Assembly (NCBI GenBank): GCA_019090225.1
Contig: JAHRWI010000366.1
Coordinates: 1-6,606 of the forward strand
Length of the DNA: 6,606 nucleotides
Direction: 5' to 3'
Source: Porticoccaceae bacterium
GTDB lineage: Bacteria; Pseudomonadota; Gammaproteobacteria; Pseudomonadales; Porticoccaceae
Shown: positions 1-5,573 of the stretch, in pieces
Layout: every line of letters starts with the position of its first letter
How positions within the stretch are numbered: the stretch's first letter is position 1
Position numbers and translations under genes: made by a program
The notes under the pieces: generated by a model
Told to the model about the DNA's origin: nothing
What the model saw: the letters and a program-made list of their open reading frames with translations, nothing else
Databases searched by the model: none

Positions 1-818
1 ACAAGCAGCGCCGTCATCTGGACGAAAAACTGTGCGACATTCTGGTCGCCACCCCAGGTCGCCTGATCGATTTCTGCGGTAGCAAAGATGTGTATCTCGA
101 TAGAGTCGAAGTCATGGTCATTGACGAGGCCGACCGCATGTTAGATATGGGCTTTATCCCCCAGGTGCGCCGTATTGTTCGCTTGACCCCGAGAAAAGAA
201 GAGCGCCAAACCTTGTTGTTTTCCGCCACCTTCACGCCCGAAGTTGTCAGCCTTGTCGAGCAGTGGACCCACGATTCAACAACGATTGAGATCGAGCCAG
301 ATCGAATTGCTACCGATTCAGTGAACCAGAAGATTTACATCACTCAAACCCGCAAGAAGCGCGACCTACTCGCCAATATCTTGCGCAGCGAAGAAGTCGA
401 GAGCGTCATAGTATTTGCCAACCGCCGTGATCAATGCCGTCACCTGCAGGAATTTCTGGGTAAGGCCGGTTTTAGTGTTGGGCTACTGTCTGGTGAGGTC
501 GCTCAGAACAAACGTGTAAGAACGCTGGATGATTTTAAATCCGGCAAAATTAAAGTCCTGGTCGCTACCGATGTAGCCGGGCGTGGCATTCATATCGATG
601 GCATTAGTCATGTCATCAATTTTACCCTGCCAGAAGAACCCGAAGATTACGTGCATCGTATTGGCCGCACTGGCCGCGCCGGTAAAACCGGCACCTCCAT
701 CAGCTTCGCTTGCGAAGACGATGCATTTTTGCTCGAACCTATTGGCGAACTACTGGGCGAAAAGGTCGAATGTGAACAGCCGCCCGAAGAGCTATTGGTC
801 GAATACCGAGCCAGTTAA
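1..818 (+). CDS. rhlB: DEAD-box ATP-dependent RNA helicase, RhlB-like, 5'-truncated by window edge
   Basis: The frame opens at base 3 and runs 271 codons to TAA; the start lies outside the window. RhlB-type helicases unwind structured RNA using ATP in the cytoplasm, and in E. coli RhlB serves the RNase E degradosome. Counting from the first visible codon, motifs appear in order: TPGR (Ib, 17-20), DEAD (II, 41-44), SAT (III, 74-76), VIVFANRR (IV, 135-142), VLVATDVAGRGIHI (V, 185-198) and HRIGRTGRAG (VI, 218-227). The Q motif, Walker A and motif Ia must lie upstream. The short tail after motif VI, with SISFACEDDAF and PPEELL, resembles pseudomonad RhlB from memory, and there is no long basic C-terminal extension as in RhlE or DeaD. 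The helicase family is certain; the RhlB assignment is likely but rests on the C-terminal half only. GC-rich codon use contrasts with the block that follows. Confidence 0.9.
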   Translation, partial: KQRRHLDEKLCDILVATPGRLIDFCGSKDVYLDRVEVMVIDEADRMLDMGFIPQVRRIVRLTPRKEERQTLLFSATFTPEVVSLVEQWTHDSTTIEIEPDRIATDSVNQKIYITQTRKKRDLLANILRSEEVESVIVFANRRDQCRHLQEFLGKAGFSVGLLSGEVAQNKRVRTLDDFKSGKIKVLVATDVAGRGIHIDGISHVINFTLPEEPEDYVHRIGRTGRAGKTGTSISFACEDDAFLLEPIGELLGEKVECEQPPEELLVEYRAS

Positions 819-1042
819 GCTGCTTGTGTAATCAACTCGCGCGCCTCGATCATGTGGGTAAGGCTCTGATGCCTGATGCGCGAGCTTTGATTGGATCATT
901 GAGAATGATGGCCTAATCGCCCTGGAATAACTAAGCGAATTTTGCCAGCTCATACCTCTTAATGGCTCAATTGTTTTTATAATTTGGTCCAGTGCACTTC
1001 GCAATATAACGTTTGAGTTAACTTTATAAGGAGCATCTTGCC
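819..1042. other. Intergenic region between helicase and HTH gene
   Basis: Besides the inverted repeat at 830-892, this 224-bp gap holds a TATAAT hexamer at 978-983 that could be a -10 element for the HTH gene, but no good -35 lies 16-18 bp upstream. TATAAC at 1005-1010 followed by GTTTGAGTTAAC resembles the R'/L' end of an integron attC site, but no partner end was found. A strong Shine-Dalgarno AAGGAG (1028-1033) belongs to the next gene. No coding region is supported here. Confidence 0.3.
830..892. repeat. Long imperfect inverted repeat downstream of the helicase gene
   Basis: Arms 830-842 (AATCAACTCGCGC) and 878-892 (GCGCGAG, then ct, then TTGATT) pair over 13 bp with a 2-nt bulge around a 35-nt loop. 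The loop itself can pair GCCT with AGGC. It starts 12 nt after the helicase stop, so a role in 3'-end formation or mRNA stability is reasonable. There is no clear T-tract, so it is not a textbook intrinsic terminator. Confidence 0.45.
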
Positions 1043-1309
1043 GTGCAGGACAAAACTAGCATAGTGGTTGACTACATAAATGAGGTAAAAACACGCTGCA
1101 CGTTCAATGCAGCGGCTAAAGCCTTAGGTATTACACCACAAGCGTTAAAAAAGCAGCTAGGTGAGCCGCGCCCAGAAATCTCCTGGTTTGTTAGCCCGAC
1201 ATCAGGAGAGCCAATGCGTTACACAGACAGTCAGAAACATCCTGAGCTTTATCGCACTACGCGAATTATTACATCAGAAAAGGTGCTAAAACGTAATCTT
1301 GAACTGTAA
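1043..1309 (+). CDS. Small helix-turn-helix protein of unknown function
   Basis: This 88-residue protein starts at GTG 1043, chosen because AAGGAG lies 9 nt upstream (1028-1033) and no in-frame ATG competes. Residues 21-40 (FNAAAKALGITPQALKKQLG) have the spacing of a helix-turn-helix: an alanine-rich first helix, a G-I-T turn and a basic recognition helix. The rest is a polar tail with no signal peptide or membrane segment. I do not recognise the family. By fold it is probably a small DNA-binding regulator, of the kind seen in phages and mobile islands. It is convergent with the toxin-antitoxin pair, stops 49 nt from the antitoxin stop, and has no same-strand partner. Its regulatory target cannot be told from the sequence. 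Confidence 0.7.
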   Translation: MQDKTSIVVDYINEVKTRCTFNAAAKALGITPQALKKQLGEPRPEISWFVSPTSGEPMRYTDSQKHPELYRTTRIITSEKVLKRNLEL

Positions 1310-1349
1310 AAAAATTAACAATACGCGGTTTTCGAATTGTTTCCGATTA

Positions 1350-1364
1350 AGCTAATTATTAGCT
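1350..1364. repeat. Small hairpin over the antitoxin stop codon
   Basis: AGCTAATTATTAGCT is a 7-bp inverted repeat with a 1-nt centre that includes the antitoxin TAA (1361-1359). It lies between two convergent genes, so it may end or stabilise transcripts. No T-tract follows on either strand, so a terminator call would be weak. Confidence 0.3.
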
Positions 1365-1577
1365 CATTCTTGAGTCTTTAACTGCTGTTAGAATATTTTC
1401 AGTAGTTGCTTTAGTTTTTATCCCAGGGACATCAAATGGTGATACGGCCTTACCTTTTTTTGATTTCAAAGAAAATATAGTTCCATCTCTTCGACGTATT
1501 TCAACTTCCTCTTCTTGTGCGAGCAATAAGAGTTTGGAGAGATTTTGACGTGCTTGTGAGTAAGTAAATACTTTCAT
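1359..1577 (-). CDS. Phd/YefM-type antitoxin of a type II toxin-antitoxin pair
   Basis: The 72-residue protein begins MKVFTYSQARQNLSKLL, the usual opening of the Phd/YefM fold (N-terminal DNA-binding and dimerising domain; compare the family pattern TYSEAR.NLS.LL). A strand-rich EVEIRRRDGTIFSLK follows at 24-38. The C-terminal half (about 45-72, SPFDVPGIKTKATTENILTAV) would be the toxin-binding tail. It should bind and block the PIN toxin encoded just upstream and repress the shared promoter. The start at 1577 lies 4 nt after the toxin stop. Its Shine-Dalgarno GGAG overlaps the last toxin codons, so the two are probably translationally coupled. The order is unusual, since most such pairs place the antitoxin first. 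Assignment to Phd/YefM is from N-terminal pattern and context; the exact subfamily is not certain. Confidence 0.8.
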   Translation of the reverse strand: MKVFTYSQARQNLSKLLLLAQEEEVEIRRRDGTIFSLKSKKGKAVSPFDVPGIKTKATTENILTAVKDSRMS

Positions 1578-1581
1578 TTGA

Positions 1582-1971
1582 TTACTCCAATATTTTAATA
1601 TTTAGCTGTTTTGCTACTTTTTTCATGCCTTTATCAAGTGTAAGCAAAGGACATGAATGATTCATTGCGCATTGTAAGAAATATGCGTCATATGCATAGA
1701 TATTAAAATCTATTGCCAACTGTAAGGCTTGGGCTATATCTACGCTCATTAACCTTATAGGAATAGAATTTATAGCCTTTTGTGCCTGCAATGCTTCTTT
1801 GTGCGTTATCTGCTTTCTTTTTATCATTGCAGATAAGGCATTGCCTACCTCATATGGCAGTATCTCTGGGGCAATTGCATCATTTCCTGATGTGAGCTGA
1901 ACGATATTATCTTTTTCTGGCTCATTAAAAATAACGGCTAGTAATATATTTGTATCTGAGACTATATCCAT
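1582..1971 (-). CDS. PIN-domain ribonuclease toxin (VapC-like)
   Basis: This 129-residue protein has the full PIN layout: D6 in MDIVSDTNILL, E41 in PEILPYEVGNAL, D95 in YAYDAYFLQCA and D113 in LLTLDKGM. These are the acidic residues that bind Mg2+ or Mn2+ for RNA cleavage. Length and motif spacing match VapC-type toxins, which cut tRNA or rRNA in the cytoplasm and arrest growth unless an antitoxin binds. It precedes its antitoxin by 4 nt, an uncommon order. No Shine-Dalgarno precedes ATG 1971, and the best promoter places the transcript start at about the ATG, so it may be translated from a leaderless mRNA. All active-site acids are present, so the toxin looks intact. Base composition is very AT-rich: 1561-1620 has 13 G/C of 60. 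Confidence 0.88.
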   Translation of the reverse strand: MDIVSDTNILLAVIFNEPEKDNIVQLTSGNDAIAPEILPYEVGNALSAMIKRKQITHKEALQAQKAINSIPIRLMSVDIAQALQLAIDFNIYAYDAYFLQCAMNHSCPLLTLDKGMKKVAKQLNIKILE

Positions 1972-1977
1972 GCAGAC

Positions 1978-1989
1978 AATTGTACAATT
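1978..1989. promoter_or_regulatory. Palindromic operator candidate of the toxin-antitoxin operon
   Basis: AATTGTACAATT is a perfect 12-bp palindrome ending 7 nt before the toxin ATG. It overlaps the predicted -10 (1984-1979). Type II antitoxins commonly repress their own operon by binding such palindromes, so this is a likely autoregulatory site. It also overlaps the last codon of the ancestral VOC reading frame. Confidence 0.5.
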
Positions 1990-2006
1990 TACAGGTGGTT
2001 TTTCAA
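1979..2006 (-). promoter_or_regulatory. Predicted sigma-70 promoter for toxin-antitoxin operon
   Basis: Read on the minus strand, TTGAAA (2006-2001) and TACAAT (1984-1979) are separated by 16 bp and match the -35 and -10 consensus at 5 of 6 and 5 of 6 positions. The expected start about 7 nt downstream falls at or beside the toxin ATG (1971). The elements lie inside the decayed 3' end of the VOC gene. Confidence 0.4.
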
Positions 2007-2414
2007 GTCATCTTTCGGGCCTACCCAGAATAAAGGGTTATGCGCAACCTCCCATAGATGACTATCGAGATCTTTGACGTAAGCACTGTAGCCTCCTCAG
2101 AACACTTTTTCCGGCTTCTTGACCACCGTGGCTCCCGCCGCTATTGCTTGGGCAACCACCTCATCGACTTCGCTCTCAGATTCAACGTTGTGGGTTAGCG
2201 TAAACGCTTCAAACCCGTTTCCCTTCGACGATACTTGGGCATCCTCTGCGAATGCTTCACGCCCGTACAAACCAAGCCATGCACCATTTAGCGTAAAGAA
2301 CGCAACTTCTGGTGGGGATTCCATGCGGGGAAACCCCAGCCCCTTTTCGTAAAAATCGATTGCAATTGCCAGATCACGAACACCGAGGGTGACCATGCTA
2401 ATTCTTGGTTTCAT
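1989..2414 (-). pseudogene. VOC/glyoxalase-fold protein gene with premature in-frame TGA
   Basis: From ATG 2414 the frame encodes 105 residues (MKPRISMVTLGVRDLAIAIDFYEKGLGF at the N-terminus, typical of the VOC superfamily) and meets TGA at 2099-2097. The same frame then continues without any shift for 35 more codons, GGYSAYVKDLDSHLWEVAHNPLFW onward, to TAA at 1991-1989. Together they make a 141-residue protein of normal length for small glyoxalase-like proteins. The family usually has VFWGGYSGYF.DPDGHLWEVAWNP here, so the TGA replaces a Trp codon TGG by one G-to-A change. The truncated form loses the last beta-alpha-beta unit and the C-terminal metal-ligand glutamate (E122 of the full frame), so it is probably inactive. 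A weak AAGGAA lies upstream, 22 nt past the attC-like end. The substrate is unknown; VOC members include lyases, dioxygenases and resistance proteins. A sequencing error cannot be excluded. Confidence 0.8.
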
Positions 2415-2436
2415 ATATCGAATGATTCCTTCTTAC

Positions 2437-2522
2437 GCATAACGTCTGGCAAACGGCGCCTGTTAGCGCGTCCAGTGGAGGCCGTTTTTTGGCCGGAACG
2501 GTGTTTGAGTCACTTGTTATAT
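2437..2522 (-). repeat. attC-like integron recombination site
   Basis: Read on the minus strand, the site opens with ATATAAC (R'' box, 2522-2516) and closes with GTTATGC (R' box, 2443-2437). The ATAAC and GTTAT ends pair. Inside them CAAAC (2450-2454) pairs with GTTTG (2503-2507) as L boxes, separated from the R pairs by an unpaired stretch. A variable central structure follows, including GGCC at 2480-2483 pairing with 2491-2494. The length of about 86 bp and the position, just 3' of the orphan ORF (stop at 2561) and 22 nt before the next start, both fit a gene-cassette junction. No integrase is visible and only one such site is convincing. Confidence 0.5.
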
Positions 2523-2560
2523 TAGAAGGCTCAATAAGAAATATATTATATAAATGACAC

Positions 2561-3073
2561 TTAGCCAGACACAATTAGAAACCAAATTGTTCTCATGAGC
2601 CATTTTGGCGGTTGAGGCTGCAGAAGGGCAGTAACCAATTTTGCTGGCCCCTCATCAGACTCAACGTGTGTATTAATCTGGTTGTAGGTAAGCGGGGGGA
2701 AGTATAAATACGATATGGTTACTTGTTTCTTTGGAATTATACTTGGGAATATAAATTCTTTTCCTCCCCCGGGAAGATCCTTTTGTATGTATTCTATATC
2801 TGGCTCAACTCTTACATTCTTTGGAAGGACCGCGTGACCTAAGCGGACATTCCTTGCAGTTTTCCGCCCAATATTTCGGATGATAACTGAATGTGTATAG
2901 ACCCAATATTCTTCTTCGTCCGGGTTTTCAGGCTTAACCTTAAAAGACGAGACATGACCATAATGAGTAATGAGCCTTTCTCTATTCGTAAAAAGGTGTG
3001 TCACAAGTGCGCCAATAAATATTGAGACTATTGGCATCGCTATAGTTAACGCTATATTCCAATCAATACTCAT
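2561..3073 (-). CDS. Orphan membrane-anchored protein of unknown function
   Basis: ATG 3073 is preferred because GAGGGAG lies 10 nt upstream; the GTG at 3082 sits only 1 nt after it. This gives 170 residues. An N-terminal hydrophobic helix (about residues 6-27, WNIALTIAMPIVSIFIGALVTHLF) is followed by charged NRERL, consistent with a single anchor. Beyond it comes a soluble, strand-rich domain with VIIRNIGRKTARNVRLGH (about 65-82). This N-x-G...A-x-N-V pattern recurs in beta-sandwich domains of small membrane-anchored proteins. The tail (WLMRTIWFLIVSG) is hydrophobic and stops abruptly, as if a second membrane helix were cut short. No family is recognised. The attC-like site lies 39 nt downstream, so this may be a captured cassette gene. 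Codon use is AT-rich relative to cysZ and the CoA-transferase. Confidence 0.65.
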   Translation of the reverse strand: MSIDWNIALTIAMPIVSIFIGALVTHLFTNRERLITHYGHVSSFKVKPENPDEEEYWVYTHSVIIRNIGRKTARNVRLGHAVLPKNVRVEPDIEYIQKDLPGGGKEFIFPSIIPKKQVTISYLYFPPLTYNQINTHVESDEGPAKLVTALLQPQPPKWLMRTIWFLIVSG

Positions 3074-3128
3074 TCTTGGCACGCTCCCTCATTTTGAATG
3101 TAACAGTATTATTCAGAAGACCCGTTCC

Positions 3129-3168
3129 CACTATGGCCGGTCTCGTGATGCTGGCCGGAGAAATAGTG
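3129..3168. repeat. Inverted repeat with nested GGCC arms
   Basis: CACTAT (3129-3134) pairs with ATAGTG (3163-3168). Just inside, TGGCCGG occurs twice in direct orientation (3134-3140 and 3152-3158), and its CCGG or GGCC cores can also pair. It lies upstream of the orphan membrane protein. The function is unknown. Confidence 0.3.
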
Positions 3169-3238
3169 AGAAGATTGCTTATTAGTAATTTCTTTCAATG
3201 ACTTAGCCCTGTTTTCCTGATTCGAGCTTTGAGTGATC

Positions 3239-3264
3239 ACGAGCCTCTATCAGAGATCGCTCGT
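3239..3264. repeat. Bulged hairpin in the island-cysZ gap
   Basis: ACGAGC (3239-3244) pairs with GCTCGT (3259-3264). CTCT (3245-3248) pairs with AGAG (3252-3255) around a 3-nt loop, leaving a 3-nt bulge on one side. No T-tract follows on either strand. It could be a bidirectional transcript end or a protein site. Confidence 0.3.
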
Positions 3265-3425
3265 ATTACTTTGACTCTTGATCATAAGGGCGAAACCTAT
3301 GCACTTCAATGAGTTAGAGAGGTATGAAAAGTGGTCGCGAGACGGCGGTTACCGATCTTGGCCGAATTTTTTATCGAGGGCTGGGCAGGGTTGGTCTGCT
3401 GACCTGTTATGAGAGTGCTAAGACC

Positions 3426-4223
3426 TTATGGCTCGCCTTTCCCGACCTTAATAACCCCCGAACTAACTTGCTCGGAATCGCAATCATCGGTGTTTGCCAC
3501 AGCGCCAAACTCCTTCAGCCAGAGTGAGGTTGCTCCTGTGACTGCGGCGGGTAAGACCAGCAAGTTGAGCAGTGGGACCGATGTGCCTAGTAGCACCAGT
3601 CCTCCAAACCCGGTCAATAAACGCCTTTGAGTCTTCGCTTGCTGGCGCAATTCGTCAAAAGTCACCAAATTGATATCCGCCGGGTAGTCCAGGTATTGCA
3701 AAGACATGGACCAGGCACCCCACAGAAACACGATAAAGGGTGTCGCCAAATTCAGAACGGGGACGAATGACAGGATCAGGCAGAGCACCAAAATGCCGAG
3801 AATACGCGGCATAAAATACATTAACTTGCGCAACTCACGGACAAATGAGCGCCAGGCAATCGCTTTGATACTTGCCCAGTTTAGAGCTTCTGCTTCGTTT
3901 AGATGATCCAGATGTTGTTGAGTACGTTCCGCCAGTACGCCGTAAAACGGCGAGGCGATCAGGTTGGCAATGATCGTAAAGGTGTAACCATAGACGAACA
4001 ATAAGGTCAGGCCGAACAAGCCCCAGATAAGCCAGGTGATAAAGCTGAGCCAGCCCGGTAACCAGTCGGTAAGACTGCCGAGCAAGGTGGCGAAATAATC
4101 AATCGCCAGCGCGGTGATGCCGACAAACAATGCGATGTTGATAAGTAGTGGTAGAACAACCCAGGGCCGAATACCCGGTTTGCCCAGTAAGCGAAAGCCC
4201 AGCAAAAAATGATCTAAGGCCAT
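3426..4223 (-). CDS. cysZ: CysZ-like sulfate permease (EI24 domain)
   Basis: The 265-residue inner-membrane protein matches CysZ throughout its length (E. coli CysZ is about 250 residues). CysZ imports sulfate for cysteine synthesis. Signatures are the opening GF.LL..PGIRP...LPLLIN (9-30), TFTIIANLIASPFYGVLAE (81-99), RELRKLMYF.PR (129-140), SFVPVLNLATP (152-162), QYLDYPAD (176-183) and VPLLNLLVLPAAVTGAT (216-232). Hydrophobic spans lie at about 20-42, 60-90, 140-172 and 204-233. The last 25 residues are polar and variable. ATG 4223 is the start, with GAGGA about 12 nt upstream. It is divergent from the CoA-transferase and has no cys gene beside it, so its use in sulfate uptake is inferred from family alone. 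It marks the right-hand edge of the accessory block. Confidence 0.88.
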   Translation of the reverse strand: MALDHFLLGFRLLGKPGIRPWVVLPLLINIALFVGITALAIDYFATLLGSLTDWLPGWLSFITWLIWGLFGLTLLFVYGYTFTIIANLIASPFYGVLAERTQQHLDHLNEAEALNWASIKAIAWRSFVRELRKLMYFMPRILGILVLCLILSFVPVLNLATPFIVFLWGAWSMSLQYLDYPADINLVTFDELRQQAKTQRRLLTGFGGLVLLGTSVPLLNLLVLPAAVTGATSLWLKEFGAVANTDDCDSEQVSSGVIKVGKGEP

Positions 4224-4373
4224 GATGTCTGAAATTCCTCAAGAGGTTAAGTGTTGGGGTGCAGCTTTTAGCATCTTAGTGCAGCCAGTTGCTCGCTGTG
4301 TTCTTCTGGGTGACAGCCGAGAACGGGAGTGCCAGAATAGCCGCCTCTTAAATTTCAAGTGACTCACTAGCTT
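4224..4373. promoter_or_regulatory. Divergent promoter region between cysZ and CoA-transferase, with direct heptamer repeat
   Basis: Both genes must be driven from this 150-bp gap. GTGCAGC occurs at 4259-4265 and again at 4279-4285, 20 bp apart and in the same orientation, a spacing close to two helical turns. CCTCaaGAGG (4237-4246) is a short palindrome covering the cysZ ribosome-binding region. No strong -35/-10 pair stands out on either strand. Confidence 0.3.
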
Positions 4374-5573
4374 ATGAACAAGGCATTGGCCGGATTACGT
4401 ATTCTCGATTTAACCCACATTCTGTCTGGGCCTTTCGGCACCATGACTCTGGCAGATTTGGGGGCCGAAGTCATTAAGATTGAACCACTCGAAGGCGAGC
4501 GCACGAGAGGCTTGCTGGCCAATGATCCCAAAAATTCCATCGATGGCATGGGTGCTTACTTTATTAATCTCAATCGTAATAAAAAAAGTGTGGCTCTGGA
4601 TCTGAAAAGTGACGAGGGCCGCGACTTGTTTTATCGCCTGGTTAAAACCGCTGATATCGTCTTTGATAATTTCAGCGTTGGTGTCACCCAAAAGCTGGCC
4701 ATCGACTATGCACGGCTCAGTGAAGTGAATCCGCGCATTATCACCTGCTCCATTACTGGCTTTGGTTCCGAAGGCCCCGGTATGCATCGTACGGCCTTTG
4801 ATCAGGTGGTGCAGGCTTATGGCGGCAATATGTCGATTACCGGTAATGATGTGAATCATCCCCAGCGTTCCGGTGTGCCCATTGCTGACCTCGGGGGTAG
4901 CCTCTATGGCATGGTCGGTGTGCTGACCGCGCTTTATGAGCGAGAACGCAGTGGTAAAGGTCAGCATGTGGATATCTCCATGCTCGATGGTCAGGTCTCT
5001 ATGCTCAGTTATATGGCGACTATGTACTTTTTGTCCGGTGAAAACCCTCAGCCCATCGGTAATTCCCACTTCGTTCACGTTCCCTACAACAGCTTTAGTA
5101 CCCAGGATGGCTCTATCGTTATCGCCATTATTTTCGATAATTTCTGGACCGGTCTGCTCGACGTGCTTGAATGTGATGAGCTACGTAAACCGGAATATGA
5201 TCACCAGCCCGGTCGTCTAGCCAATAAAACTCTTATTGAAACTAAGGTTGCGGAGATATTTGTCACCAATACCTCGGCCTACTGGCTGGAGAAACTTGAA
5301 GCCGAGCGGATTCCCTGCGCGCCAGTTAATACCTTTAGTCAGGCTTTGAGTGACTCTCAGGTTTTGCATCGTAATATGGTGGTGGATATCAGTCACCCCA
5401 ACGGCCAGACGACCAAAGCGCCGGGTAATCCGGTGAAGCTGTCCCGTAGCAACCAGGAGGATTTCACCCCTGCGCCCTTGTTGGGGCAGCATACCGATGC
5501 CGTGCTGAGCGAATTACTCGACGTAAACCAGGACGAACTGGCAGCTTTGAGAGCAAGGAATATTATTGGCTAG
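4374..5573 (+). CDS. Class III CoA-transferase (CaiB/BaiF family)
   Basis: The 399-residue protein has the length and order of the family that moves CoA between carboxylic acids in the cytoplasm through a mixed-anhydride/aspartyl-CoA route. The N-terminus LAGLRILDLTHILSGPFGTMTLADLGAEVIKIEP (5-38) is the classic CoA-binding start. NLNRNKKSVALDLKSDEGRDLFYRLVKTADIVFDNF (66-100) and SITGFGSEGP (126-135) follow. The catalytic aspartate is D172 in GVPIADLGGSLYG. GKGQHVDISMLDG (about 193-206) and the C-terminal RIPCAPVNTF are also typical. The substrate cannot be assigned: formyl-, succinyl-, mesaconyl- and carnitine-CoA enzymes share these features. ATG 4374 fits the family start, but no Shine-Dalgarno precedes it. 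An AsmA-like gene and an aldehyde dehydrogenase follow on the same strand, which hints at organic-acid or alcohol catabolism but does not prove an operon, given the gaps of 131 and 70 nt. Confidence 0.92.
   Translation: MNKALAGLRILDLTHILSGPFGTMTLADLGAEVIKIEPLEGERTRGLLANDPKNSIDGMGAYFINLNRNKKSVALDLKSDEGRDLFYRLVKTADIVFDNFSVGVTQKLAIDYARLSEVNPRIITCSITGFGSEGPGMHRTAFDQVVQAYGGNMSITGNDVNHPQRSGVPIADLGGSLYGMVGVLTALYERERSGKGQHVDISMLDGQVSMLSYMATMYFLSGENPQPIGNSHFVHVPYNSFSTQDGSIVIAIIFDNFWTGLLDVLECDELRKPEYDHQPGRLANKTLIETKVAEIFVTNTSAYWLEKLEAERIPCAPVNTFSQALSDSQVLHRNMVVDISHPNGQTTKAPGNPVKLSRSNQEDFTPAPLLGQHTDAVLSELLDVNQDELAALRARNIIG

Larger units (their letters stand above)
3083..3425. other. Intergenic stretch between island and cysZ, no firm gene
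   Basis: This stretch of about 340 bp separates the orphan protein start from the cysZ stop. It contains two inverted repeats (3129-3168 and 3239-3264). A 37-codon frame at 3299-3412 (MHFNELERYEKWSRDG at its start) has AAGGG 8 nt upstream but no recognisable homologue. A preceding short frame at 3202-3294 ends at TGA without a clear start. Neither is well enough supported to be called a gene; either could be debris of a lost gene. The orphan protein's promoter should lie in the first 100 bp but no convincing -35/-10 pair was seen. Confidence 0.4.

Noticed and set aside
2097..2099. TGA in the VOC gene read as selenocysteine or as programmed read-through
   Set aside because: The family has Trp at this position, no selenocysteine-type active site is expected, and no insertion-element hairpin was evident; a nonsense mutation or sequencing error is simpler.
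3074..3082. GTG 3082 as start of the orphan membrane protein
   Set aside because: The GAGGGAG site would be only 1 nt away; ATG 3073 has workable spacing.
819..3425. CRISPR array, tRNA-type attachment site, insertion sequence or transposase in the accessory block
   Set aside because: No regularly spaced repeats, no cloverleaf-like sequence, and no transposase or integrase frame were seen.
3324..3527. 67-codon + strand frame overlapping the 3' end of cysZ
   Set aside because: The ribosome-binding site is only 2 nt from ATG, half the frame is antisense to cysZ, and no recognisable domain is present.
4410..5078. Long minus-strand open frame of 222 codons inside the CoA-transferase gene
   Set aside because: It is antisense to a well-supported gene with all family motifs; the His/Ile-rich composition is what the opposite strand of GC-biased codons gives.
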